A DNA stretch of 64,000 nt from Peptoniphilus rachelemmaiella (GTDB lineage: Bacteria > Bacillota > Clostridia > Tissierellales > Peptoniphilaceae), in contig NZ_CALPBW010000001.1 in the NCBI RefSeq assembly GCF_943169845.1, positions 124,001-188,000 of the forward strand. Reading direction: 5' to 3'. How positions within the stretch are numbered: position 1 is the first letter of the stretch; each line of letters opens with the position of its first letter. The position numbers and the translations under genes are program-made. The notes under the pieces are model-generated. The model was not told the origin of the DNA and searched no databases. It saw only the letters and a program-made list of their open reading frames with translations. This document shows, piece by piece, positions 56,301 to 61,925 of the stretch.

Positions 56301-58420
56301 TAACAGCAGCTGACGGCTACACCTTCAAGGCTTGGGATAAAGCGGATACGACGGAATTAGTTGTCAATGCGAAAACGGAAGTAACGGCAACCTATAATCA
56401 AAACGTGATTATTACCGACGATCCCAATTCGGAAATTCCCAAAGGCTATGTACGCGCCACCTTTAAGACAGACGGCAAGGGAACCATGACGGCAACCATT
56501 AACAGCGTCGAAAAGACCAACCTTTCCGTTGTCTGCATGGACGTCCTGCCCAAGACCAAAACCGTCGGCGACTTGAAGGCCAACCTGACCTTGACCGCCA
56601 AAGGCGACAATGTATTTGAAGGCTGGTCCAAGCCTGATGATTACTTGGTTGCAAACAATGTAACCATCGAAGCCCAATACCAAGGCGGACAAACCAACAC
56701 CCCGACGGCCACCGCCCTCAATGTGGGGAAAGATAACTTCACCACCATTAAAGGGAAAGCCACACCGGGCGCAACGGTTATCGCCAAAGTAAACGGCGAA
56801 AAAGTCGGCGAAGCCGTAGCGGACGACAAGGGTAACTACACCATCAAGGCTACCAAGGACGGCAAGAAATTGCCCGACCGCACGGAAGCCAAGGTCACCG
56901 CAATCAAGGCACCGATGACCGAATCGGAACCGCAAACCGTCATCGTCCTGCCCGACGCCAATGGCGACGGCATACCCGACGGCGACTTGCAAGCTCCGGC
57001 ACAACCGAAGCTGGATCCGCCGCGGACCAAGGACACCCAAGTCACCATGAAAGTGCCTACGGAACCGGATGCGAAGAAGATTATCGTGAAAGTAACCGAG
57101 GCAGACGGCAATCCCGTCACCACCGTCGAAGCAATCAAAGACGGCGATGCTTGGAAAGTCGATGGCAAGCCCCTGACCGTAGACGATACGGACAGAATTT
57201 CCATCCCGCTGCCGAATACCAAACTCAGGGAAGACCAAAAAGTCATTGCCAATGTCTACGATGAGTCGAACAACGAATCCGAACCGGCCATCAAGACCGT
57301 CAGCAACAAAGATCCCTTGGCCAAACCTGAAATCAACACGCCGAAACAAGGGGACAAGACCGTATCCGGTACAGCCCCCGGTGCAGAAAAAGTAGACGTT
57401 ATTATTACCAATAAAGACGGTTCGGAAGCTGAAAAGAAAACGAACCAAAGCGTCAATGCAGATGGAACCTTTACCGTCCCGGTCAATGACTTGAAAGACG
57501 GTCAAAAGGTCACCGTCAAGGCTTCTGCCAAAGACAAAGACCCCTCTGAAGCTTCCAAGAAAGTGGGCCTTGAACTGGATAAGATCAAGGAAACTAAGAA
57601 AGAAGCTGACGGCGTCGTCGATAAGGCCAAACAAGACGGTAACTGGAAGCCCGATGGCCCGGACGCCAATCCCTTCGACAAAAACTTGAAGGATAAGATG
57701 GATAAGGCCGACAAAGTCATTAAAGATGCCGAAGACAATAGCGACGCCAATGACCCGACTCAAGACGAAATCGATACAGCGGAAAAAGAACTGCGCGACG
57801 CCCTGAACAAGAAGGACGCCGACACCAAAGTTTCCGTAGTGGAAGATAAAGTCAAGAAGGGCGAAAAACCGTCACCTGCAGACATTCAAGCTGCACAAGA
57901 AGCCATCGATAAGATCGAAGGCTCCACCGATCCCAAGGCTCCTAATTACGACAAAGATAAGAAAGACCTGCAAGATCGACTGGACTTGGCGAAGAAAATT
58001 GTGGAAGGCGAAGACCGGCTGAAGAAAGACGACATCAAAGATAAACCGCCAAAAGACGTTCAAGACCTGAATGACGCTATTGATGAAGGCAAGAAGGCCA
58101 TCGACGCTAAGGATGACAAGACCAAAACCGATGCCACGAAGAAAATCGACGATGCCATTGCTAAAATCAATCAGGAAAGAATCAAAGTTGGCGTCGAAAG
58201 TTTGGGTCGAGGCCTAGAAACTTTAGAAATTCGGACCTCCGTACCTGGTGCCACCGTAGTCATTAAGATTGGCGGAAAAACAATCAAAACCATTACAACA
58301 AGCTCCTTTGGCACCTACTCGCAAGGTTTATCGGAAGGGCTGAAGGCAGATCAAGATGTAACCCTTGAAGCCAGCAAAGTCGGTTATAACGATGGTATAT
58401 ATAGTGAGACTGTAGATTAA
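47345..58420 (+). CDS. Giant surface adhesin 4 (about 3,691 aa)
   Basis: The ATG at 47345 is preferred because GGAGG lies five bases upstream; the ATG at 47342 is the alternative. A signal peptide (MRRFLATLLAIIMVITALPLHTLA) precedes a head of about 550 residues. An InlB-B/Flg_new-like segment (RDGYIFKGWSTKK.. VYPVWE; about 560-670) and a Cna-B-like module follow (LSKSWYDSTK.. IQIGLLYRTAVTE.. LPSYDAYGKR.. KVDAFSGAT; about 824-1036). Next are Ig-like modules, 16 tandem beta units (about 1677-3116), Big_6-type Ig modules, a charged helical region and the 82-residue conserved tail. It has no LPXTG, SLH or membrane anchor. It has its own promoter and a long structured leader. Architecture parallels adhesins 2 and 3. 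Confidence 0.9.
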   Translation: MRRFLATLLAIIMVITALPLHTLAASRQYTAERTEAPALKTKPRGTGEEVVSNQWPTGNFPLMPNYSGQTPNATGSTGLKYGGTVRGNDGEYINVQVTQVGKVYDEGNFSASNLSNAVGWSHLILHFDPVLFENLDLDKSSITGPAGTFYLKFRAKGNADIYKTDDYSVSIPMTSIFKKDWTPQEDQRATMKLYLKDGHNLVSGTNYLIEHRTMGKTNDLYSQIYIRDYIMGIENTDVRAFDSPAYMQYTGNLNVPYNTVSNPPKYSSYRQDVMSNAYSDVYIDWNTNELHVNYVYETTEDIRAHDRTQFVQLFPEKLKEALAPRNGVYAKFNHVYKRGDLAWGNDRGIAFTDLNSFAGTKDGLAGYRLRIPNNVSGYTHPWTWVTETTQAYGSNLSASNGRYMAYSKTHGPIANHMIYYIDPDKFMKAFDNLDDLQFSSFFVTRNDNEIEGGVLKNSESMNSLAVTKNMTNSPQIDDIYTDDQKITGDTGYNNANSNVFVVAKNFKDPAKTKTRLVNSDGKIEFYPQNFDGVFDNMQKDDKLSFETIYRYANYYKSRPTIEKVKARIIFDKYDGVKDKAVTVPSSDKFRGETGYVENGLGEAKMPENPKRDGYIFKGWSTKKTTASEFAKAEKLTKVEQWNEGKAYQFDGTVPVNKSYRVYPVWEEESKGITIVLHANDGTNREKKIELAYDEKLPTKATMDGIASMEEQYGELAKGHYSSLAKLPNGYATKDGEQAVFGKRAGYNLVGWSTVKDNSNVKIEDLYSNMGMLAKDGEGKDGKYYLSTVRTKAQGIGQAAAGKLFKQITPDKNNEVHLYAAWKPYFDVTLSKSWYDSTKPEFKDKTVKEILQFLAHGNQQQTPPSDASLAEPIQIGLLYRTAVTEANDPTITGQANYYLVDGSLQDLPKNGGPLKWNLPSYDAYGKRLSYIAVEFEQGQSGKDKYNGFGQKWTNIWASVADNLHKKPGEVWDNESISKVQTLVVPKGNGKVDAFSGATVRKLYEDGTAITETQANNSTVGTKPAYVTKFYNVKVNLANPIFKKLYNEDKEVTLKAPEDPRVQVVEFDLPEVAEKIIFKRDDTDKTKWNRVTVNKGTGKWDASNETNYTLTEKDDGGEKVLVLKLDLEGKNRYKYLKTGQEVGATYYSVTVNDKSGTAVEVVQDKKDAPSLNGLEQDVLETKNGEEYVVIKALAPTKELEQFQAGAVLTLFDASAEKGKEKEKAYKNLDGSDVTGTREGSYYVFRVPKSKNPGLVDGSNVAAYAEQEGYKPSRSTIPCKVDLKGPGITADKLTVYAGEDVNVPSAITTDEDALLTSFEGLPKTMRLTKEQATKLATKWKATGKAGDTKGSSTVTLVMTDKFGNKTEQDWTVEVVDRPTSDNVNSAVQVPNKISKDYSEYSHKIKIAGGKVGTTLKVYLAEPTNATVTAPVTVPCTEADQEIFISQGVGTNIGDKVWITQTEKDKKESKALVVPMDVKAPNSPTVESLPPGEKSLTLTGITDDTTKIFIRVGGQEKTLTRDKDHTDLWKDDKFNPLIMKEGKLTVEFNRIFNPEDKAQVIVLDDMLNPRSMIKIVEDYVAPDAPTIVAENKDANTTTVSGTSKNPGAAVTIFEITKITDPTTGEETEIRTPIGTAIVDKDGKYTTYIRPAKKVGTEVGAVATQHGKESPLAKTTVTENAGIIPFDPNDPKPTPNPDDKRYVTVTLDANGGQFAQGIKSSFYVLKTYVVKPADFDQARLGLEAPANKAFDKWTEDKENTKEFTGKTFAENATIYAGYKANDNVIPFDPQDPNKPDNPDPNKYVTVSLDANGGHFAQGTKSSFYVKKTYTMTTNDFAVAERGLTPPKDKAFNAWALDKEGTNAFPAGGQKFDQDASVFAQYREGRDVIPGTGNDKPDGYVTVTFKADAGQATLEGETTYYVNPKGNVKLGGILAPKIVPVTGYAVSYPAWTYSDNQNAASIVMADTTATASLYDKDKVIPVQDGVNVTKPAGYLDVVFSAGTNGKLEGTSKFYVKPNTPSKDVPAPTPIPNAGYKVKAEAWDPLIPTAFDKDFTTTAQYEALPDISDTPQAGYVMVQFDGGEHGKVVEETGKKTIIFVNPEKEIALDKKAPKVVADTNWSFDKWSVDGAAVDLAKPVKYTKDTVIKATYTSDISGESKDGFVLVEFKAGDKGSIAGGNAKVYVKQNKEVDLTEKAPKIKANEGYVHTGWDKPLKATFAAATDITATYNDPKDISTTPVEGFKHITFADGDHVKIAEGAVKDYWVNPDKVVSLPAPDVTVDAGYMHIGWTANLTQKFTADTTITPTSMESTDVTPNKNDNYTEIKFLAGKHGKLVGVADKTYSLWANPGKVVTIQPPQIDADQGWQLTGWKNLATGDIVKVGDAIKGKFPKNGSTPVQYQAQYSDLADISDKPQKGYVAITFKAGEFAKFKGMDPSKREIAYYVNPNADKTLGQLLTGNFAEPELEYYDGYKQGKTKWTPEVDGDITVNKAWTFEANVVSKGQLPGDTTPAPKNWKTVEFRIFDYDTGVATISGGITKYLVDPKEEVTLTAPDVKIMKAGYSLDGWNHDLKAKFEQDTVIYALIGGDISTKPKDGFVKVTFAPGANGKFEEGATTEVYVRKNTEVDLGARAPKVIANENYSHSGWTFGAKTYGTESIKAKFTDETNTITATYNQDIIDNPNTPQPPAGYARVIFKPGDHGSFVAGSKANFDVRIAAKLTIGDLNKPKVKADEGFFFTKWDKGNDTLITESMNVTALYSGDIIPGTDPNKPPQEGFVRITFAPGTDGKFKAGEPTFYDVRKDANKTLKDLGKPAVIPNNGYTHIGWDKADTTKLDQNMIVLALYKQTVITNPDTTKPVPDGYVRVTFDPTDKGTITSGTATQDVLIAANKTLGDLTKPAVQGKGSNVFSGWDTKDDTKLDENIANRALTVKALYNDDMKPVDDPDSDIPKGYARVVFKAGEHGKFAQGETTAYDVLMKKDVKRTLGEVKKPKVTAADGYTFKAWDKADTTELVVNAKTEVTATYNQNVIITDDPNSEIPKGYVRATFKTDGKGTMTATINSVEKTNLSVVCMDVLPKTKTVGDLKANLTLTAKGDNVFEGWSKPDDYLVANNVTIEAQYQGGQTNTPTATALNVGKDNFTTIKGKATPGATVIAKVNGEKVGEAVADDKGNYTIKATKDGKKLPDRTEAKVTAIKAPMTESEPQTVIVLPDANGDGIPDGDLQAPAQPKLDPPRTKDTQVTMKVPTEPDAKKIIVKVTEADGNPVTTVEAIKDGDAWKVDGKPLTVDDTDRISIPLPNTKLREDQKVIANVYDESNNESEPAIKTVSNKDPLAKPEINTPKQGDKTVSGTAPGAEKVDVIITNKDGSEAEKKTNQSVNADGTFTVPVNDLKDGQKVTVKASAKDKDPSEASKKVGLELDKIKETKKEADGVVDKAKQDGNWKPDGPDANPFDKNLKDKMDKADKVIKDAEDNSDANDPTQDEIDTAEKELRDALNKKDADTKVSVVEDKVKKGEKPSPADIQAAQEAIDKIEGSTDPKAPNYDKDKKDLQDRLDLAKKIVEGEDRLKKDDIKDKPPKDVQDLNDAIDEGKKAIDAKDDKTKTDATKKIDDAIAKINQERIKVGVESLGRGLETLEIRTSVPGATVVIKIGGKTIKTITTSSFGTYSQGLSEGLKADQDVTLEASKVGYNDGIYSETVD
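52374..56690 (+). repeat. Array of 16 tandem beta-repeat coding units
   Basis: Sixteen divergent units of about 80-95 residues were delimited by eye in adhesin 4. Many are preceded by short linkers of the type IIPGTDPNKPPQEG or VITNPDTTKPVPDG. The fold pattern matches the array in adhesin 2. Confidence 0.75.
58173..58420 (+). repeat. Conserved adhesin tail, DNA copy 3
   Basis: It is nearly identical to the tails of adhesins 2 and 3 (for example one T for G in the GTACCTGGTGCC block). Similarity to copy 2 runs on into the downstream pseudogene. Confidence 0.9.
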
Positions 58421-58434
58421 AGAAAAGGAGAATT

Positions 58435-58587
58435 TTGATAAAAAAAATCATCACCTTACTCCTCGCCCTGGCGTTGGTCCAGGGGACGGCAGTTTTGCCA
58501 TTTCCTGTATATGCATGGGGAAAGAAAGAACCTGTTACGCTGTGTAACAGGTTCTTTTGGTTCTACATCAATGATTGGGGAGTTTAG
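58435..58587 (+). pseudogene. Remnant of an SLH-protein gene start behind adhesin 4
   Basis: After adhesin 4 the bases AAAGGAGAATTTTGAT match those before the SLH protein gene at 41890, but its ATG has become ATA. The signal peptide is recognisable (KKIITLLLALALVQGTAVLPFPVYA versus KKIMTLLLALALVLGTAILPSPVLA). The similarity then ends and the frame runs through a terminator to a stop. A TTG at 58435 could still start a 50-residue peptide (mature part from WGKKEPVTL), but decay is more likely. Confidence 0.75.
58525..58558 (+). terminator. Intrinsic terminator downstream of adhesin 4
   Basis: AAAGAACCTGTTAC pairs with GTAACAGGTTCTTT around a short loop, followed by T's. It lies within the pseudogene remnant. 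Confidence 0.85.
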
Positions 58588-58669
58588 TGAAAACTAGGCT
58601 CTTCTTATTATTTTTTGGTGATTTAATTTAAGAAGTAATTTTCAAATTGGTTGAACAAATGATTTTCAA

Positions 58670-58725
58670 TCAACTTTCGTGCCTTAATATTTGTTAATCA
58701 TGGATCTGAAACCAAGGCCAGGTCA
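58670..58725 (-). repeat. Dispersed intergenic repeat, diverged copy
   Basis: ATGGATCTGAAACCAAGGCC, preceded by a TTTCGTGCCTTAATATT block, resembles ATGGCTCTGAGACCAGGGG with TTTCGCTTTAAAATT in the left arm beside the IS. It is in the same orientation as that arm. It was aligned by eye and is the weakest of the four copies. Confidence 0.4.
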
Positions 58726-58738
58726 TGCTCGAATAAAA

Positions 58739-59347
58739 TCACCGCATCTTACTTCCCAGTCTCTTGTGCTCTTCCTCGCCGACAAAAATTTTTCCGTTTT
58801 TTCTAAACACACACCCTTCCTCCTCCAGTTCATTTAAATACCGATACAAGCTCCTTTTTGGGATGGCCAAGAGATCGGCCAGGTCTTCTCGCTTCAGGGG
58901 CAAGGTGGCGGGGAAGGGGGCTTTGGTGTTTTTATAGATGGCGTAGGCGAGGCGGTCTTTTTTCGACAGGTGTTTCTCCTCGGCGTTTTGCCGCATGGTT
59001 TCTTCGCTGAGGCTCGCCAGGTAGCGCAAGAGGAGCATGAGGACCTCGGGCTTTTGAAAGAGGGGATCTTTTAGGCTCAGGCTGTAGTAGCGCCCGGCGG
59101 TAACGGCTTTTACGCCGGAGAGGACGGGGCTTTCGGTGAGGCTTTCGATGAGGCCCAGGCATTGGGGGGCGGTCATAAAGCTTTGCAGGATGCGACTCCC
59201 GTCTTGGGCGTAGCGGGACACTTCCACGGTGCCGGATTCCAAAAGCAGAATGGAAAATTCGGCGCTGTCGGGGTACATAAGCACATCCCCCGGACGAAAG
59301 GCGATGGCCGGGGCGTTTAGCCTCTGAAAAAGTTCTTGAAAATTCAT
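58739..59347 (-). CDS. Crp/Fnr-family transcriptional regulator
   Basis: This 202-residue protein has an N-terminal cyclic-nucleotide-binding-type beta barrel (about 10-120; FRPGDVLMYPDSAEFSILLLESGTVEV). A dimerisation helix and a C-terminal Crp-type winged helix follow (LKREDLADLLAIPKRSLYRYLNELEEEG). There is no N-terminal Cys cluster, so it is not a classic Fe-S Fnr; the effector is unknown. AGGAGG precedes the ATG. It is divergent from the glycyl-radical operon, with a palindrome between them, so it probably regulates that operon and itself. Confidence 0.9.
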   Translation of the reverse strand: MNFQELFQRLNAPAIAFRPGDVLMYPDSAEFSILLLESGTVEVSRYAQDGSRILQSFMTAPQCLGLIESLTESPVLSGVKAVTAGRYYSLSLKDPLFQKPEVLMLLLRYLASLSEETMRQNAEEKHLSKKDRLAYAIYKNTKAPFPATLPLKREDLADLLAIPKRSLYRYLNELEEEGCVFRKNGKIFVGEEEHKRLGSKMR

Positions 59348-59361
59348 ACTTTCCTCCTAAA

Positions 59362-59379
59362 AGGTGCCAAGTGGCATCT
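59362..59379. promoter_or_regulatory. Candidate Crp/Fnr-family operator
   Basis: AGGTGCCAAGTGGCATCT is an inverted repeat (AG-TGCCA / TGGCA-CT) with one mismatch, in the 101-base divergent region. It lies just upstream of the regulator's ribosome binding site and about 70 bases upstream of the glycyl-radical gene. Length and symmetry fit Crp/Fnr-type half-sites. Confidence 0.6.
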
Positions 59380-59448
59380 TTTTTTCTTACAAATAAGTAT
59401 ACACTGTAGTTAAGAAAAAAGGGACGTTATTTGAGACAGGAGGCTATT

Positions 59449-60984
59449 ATGGAACGCTTTTTCACCATGGACGAATTTCATCAAGCGGTGCGGGACGTGC
59501 AAAAGGACACGGCGCAAACTTACGAGCAACAAACTTTCCGCCTGGCAAAGCTTGCGGAAAACAGTTTGGATTATCCCGTGGCCGATGACGACGCCTTTTA
59601 CGACCTCTACGCCAAGGGGGAAATTTGCGATTTAGACGAAGGCCACGCCCCCTATGCGCCGCGCTACATTTTGCCCGATTACGAAAAGTTTTTGAAAGAA
59701 GGCAGTGAATTTTTGCGCATCGAACCGCCGAAGACGCTCATCGAAGCCACGACGGCCCTTTTGATTATGTATCACCACGTCCCGAGCATCACCCGCTTCC
59801 CGGTCTACATCGGCGCATTGGACGATCTCCTCGAGCCCTTTGTTGAAAAGACGAGCGAAGACGACGCACGGGCGATTTTAAAGAGCTTTTTAATGCAGCT
59901 GGACCGCACGGTGGACGACTCGTTCTGCCACGCCAACATCGGCCCCTACGAAACGAAGACGGGGAATCTGCTGCTGGAACTTTTGGAAGAGCTGCAAATC
60001 GTGACGCCGAACATGACCCTTCTTTACGACGAAGAAAAGACGCCGGATACTTTCGCTGAAAAGGCACTGGCCTGCAGCTTGACCTGCGCCAATCCGGCCT
60101 TCGCCAACGACGCTTATTACAGCGCCGATTTCGGCGAGGTCCCCTACGGCATCGCTTCCTGCTACAATGCCCTGCCGAAACACGGCGGCGCCTTTACTTT
60201 GAGCCGCCTGCGTTTGAACAAAATCGCCTTGGGCGCCGACAGCGTGGAATCCTTCTTCGAAAAGAATCTACCTCACGCCATCGACACCATGCTCCACTTT
60301 ATGGAATCGAAGATTCGCTATTTGGTGGAAGAAACGGCTTTCTTTGAATCCAATTTCCTCGTAAAGGAAGATTTCATCGATATAAACAATTTCGTCGGCC
60401 TCTTCGGCATGGTGGGCCTGGCGGAATGCACGGAAGCGCTTCTGAAGCTTGACGGCGTGGAAGGCAAGTATGGCACGGACGAGGCGGCGGATGCCATGGG
60501 CATTCGCGTCATGGACTTTATTCAAGAGCGGGTCGGCCAATTTGAATCGGCCTACAGCCCGGTGTGGAACCACCGCTTTATGCTGCACGCCCAAGTGGGT
60601 GCTGCCAACGACGAAGGCACCACGGCGGCCCACCGCATTCCCATCGGCCAAGAGCCGGATCTTTATACCCACATTCGCCAAGCGGCGAAGTTCCAAAAAT
60701 ACTTCCCCTCCGGTGTCGGCGATCACTTCCCCTTCGACGAAACGGCAAAGAGAAACCCGAAGGCGGTGCTGGATGTGTTTAAGGGCGGCTTTAAGCTGGG
60801 GAACCGCTACCTTTCCGCTTACAACGACGACGGGGATCTGATCCGTGTCACGGGCTACCTCGTGAAGAAATCCGACGTGGAAGCCTTTAAGGCGGGCAAG
60901 CAAGTGTCCTACGACACGGTGCAATACGCCGCCGATCCCCTGACAAAATACGGCATTTTGGACCGGAAGGTGGAAGGGGTTTAA
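59449..60984 (+). CDS. yjjI: YjjI-family glycyl-radical enzyme
   Basis: This 511-residue protein, the usual length of the YjjI family, is far shorter than pyruvate formate-lyase. The glycyl-radical motif RVTGYL places the radical on Gly469, near the C-terminus as in all glycyl-radical enzymes. A candidate thiyl-radical cysteine is Cys238 in GIASCYNALPKHGG. The substrate of YjjI enzymes is not established. AGGAGG precedes the ATG; an in-frame start at 59431 lacks a site. The following gene, whose ATG overlaps this stop, encodes the matching activase, confirming the assignment. The enzyme would be oxygen-sensitive, fitting an anaerobe. Confidence 0.9.
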   Translation: MERFFTMDEFHQAVRDVQKDTAQTYEQQTFRLAKLAENSLDYPVADDDAFYDLYAKGEICDLDEGHAPYAPRYILPDYEKFLKEGSEFLRIEPPKTLIEATTALLIMYHHVPSITRFPVYIGALDDLLEPFVEKTSEDDARAILKSFLMQLDRTVDDSFCHANIGPYETKTGNLLLELLEELQIVTPNMTLLYDEEKTPDTFAEKALACSLTCANPAFANDAYYSADFGEVPYGIASCYNALPKHGGAFTLSRLRLNKIALGADSVESFFEKNLPHAIDTMLHFMESKIRYLVEETAFFESNFLVKEDFIDINNFVGLFGMVGLAECTEALLKLDGVEGKYGTDEAADAMGIRVMDFIQERVGQFESAYSPVWNHRFMLHAQVGAANDEGTTAAHRIPIGQEPDLYTHIRQAAKFQKYFPSGVGDHFPFDETAKRNPKAVLDVFKGGFKLGNRYLSAYNDDGDLIRVTGYLVKKSDVEAFKAGKQVSYDTVQYAADPLTKYGILDRKVEGV

Positions 60985-61820
60985 TGCTTCTCGTCAACAA
61001 GCTGATTCCCATGAGCGTCGTGGACGGTCCGGGGAATCGCTTTGCTATTTTCCTCCAGGGATGCAATTTCAATTGCAAATACTGCCACAATCCCGAGACC
61101 ATTCACCGCTGCATCCACTGCGGCGACTGCGTGGCCACTTGCCCTGCGGATGCCCTTTCTTTCGCGGGTGGAAAAGTGGTGTGGGATCCCGTAAAATGCG
61201 TGGACTGCGACAAGTGCATCGCCACCTGCACCCACGGGGCCTCGCCGAAGGTGCGGGCCATGAGCGCCGCGGATTTAATGGCGGAAATCGAAAAGGCCAT
61301 GCCCTTTATCGAAGGGATTTCCGTGAGCGGCGGCGAATCCACCTTGCAGGCGAAGGAGCTGATCCCCCTCTTTCACATGGCGAAAGAAAAAGGCCTCACG
61401 GCCCTTATCGACTCCAACGGCGGCCTGGATTTCTCCAAGGGCGATTTAAACCGCCTCCTCGAGATTTCCGACGGGGTTATGCTGGATGTGAAGGCCTGGG
61501 AGAAGGAAGACCACCTTCGGATTACGGGCCGGGATAACGAACCGGTGAAGAAAAACCTCGCCTATCTCGCCGAAGCGGATAAAATCGAAGAGTTGCGCTT
61601 CGTGCTCCTGGACACCTTGGACAACGAACACAGCCTGCGGGAAGCGGCGAAGGTGTTGGGCGAAAGGATTCACACCACTCGGGCGAAACTTATCAGCTAT
61701 CGCCATTTCGGCGTACGAGGCGAATTCATCGACGAGCTTCGCGCCCCCGATCGAGAAGAAAAAGACCAGCTCTTGGCCTTGGCGAAGGAGCTGGGCTTTC
61801 ATGAAGTCGTGGATATTTAA
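60984..61820 (+). CDS. yjjW: YjjW-type glycyl-radical enzyme activase (radical SAM)
   Basis: This 278-residue protein carries the radical-SAM CxxxCxxC (Cys27, Cys31, Cys34) in QGCNFNCKYC. Two ferredoxin-like clusters follow: Cys43/46/49/53 and Cys72/75/78/82. The SAM-binding GGE motif is in SVSGGES. This layout is that of glycyl-radical activating enzymes, which use S-adenosylmethionine and a reduced 4Fe-4S cluster to place the radical on the partner's glycine. Its ATG overlaps the stop of the enzyme gene by one base, so the two should be made together. Confidence 0.92.
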   Translation: MLLVNKLIPMSVVDGPGNRFAIFLQGCNFNCKYCHNPETIHRCIHCGDCVATCPADALSFAGGKVVWDPVKCVDCDKCIATCTHGASPKVRAMSAADLMAEIEKAMPFIEGISVSGGESTLQAKELIPLFHMAKEKGLTALIDSNGGLDFSKGDLNRLLEISDGVMLDVKAWEKEDHLRITGRDNEPVKKNLAYLAEADKIEELRFVLLDTLDNEHSLREAAKVLGERIHTTRAKLISYRHFGVRGEFIDELRAPDREEKDQLLALAKELGFHEVVDI

Positions 61821-61846
61821 ACCTGCTGTTTCGGCAGGTTTTTTTG
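61819..61846 (+). terminator. Intrinsic terminator of yjjI-yjjW operon
   Basis: AAACCTGC-TGTTTCG-GCAGGTTT is followed by T's and overlaps the yjjW stop codon. Confidence 0.88.
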
Positions 61847-61864
61847 TGCCGTGAATTGAGGGTG

Positions 61865-61892
61865 TTGATTTTATATAGGGGGGGGGTATAAT
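61865..61892 (+). promoter_or_regulatory. Promoter with G9 tract in the spacer
   Basis: TTGATT and a perfect TATAAT are separated by 16 bases; the last nine spacer bases (61878-61886) are all G. Slippage in the tract would change the -35/-10 spacing (15, 16, 17), a known type of phase-variable promoter. Confidence 0.7.
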
Positions 61893-61925
61893 GAAAGAAA
61901 GAAGGATCGAGAAAAGGAGGTTAAC

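Noticed and set aside
56357..57763. 468-codon minus-strand open frame opposite adhesin 4
   Set aside because: It is an antisense shadow of repetitive adhesin coding sequence, rich in Gly/Phe/Val from reversed codons.
59449..60984. Anaerobic ribonucleotide reductase (NrdD) or pyruvate formate-lyase
   Set aside because: The protein is only 511 residues, the motif set fits YjjI, and the adjacent activase has two extra ferredoxin clusters as in YjjW.
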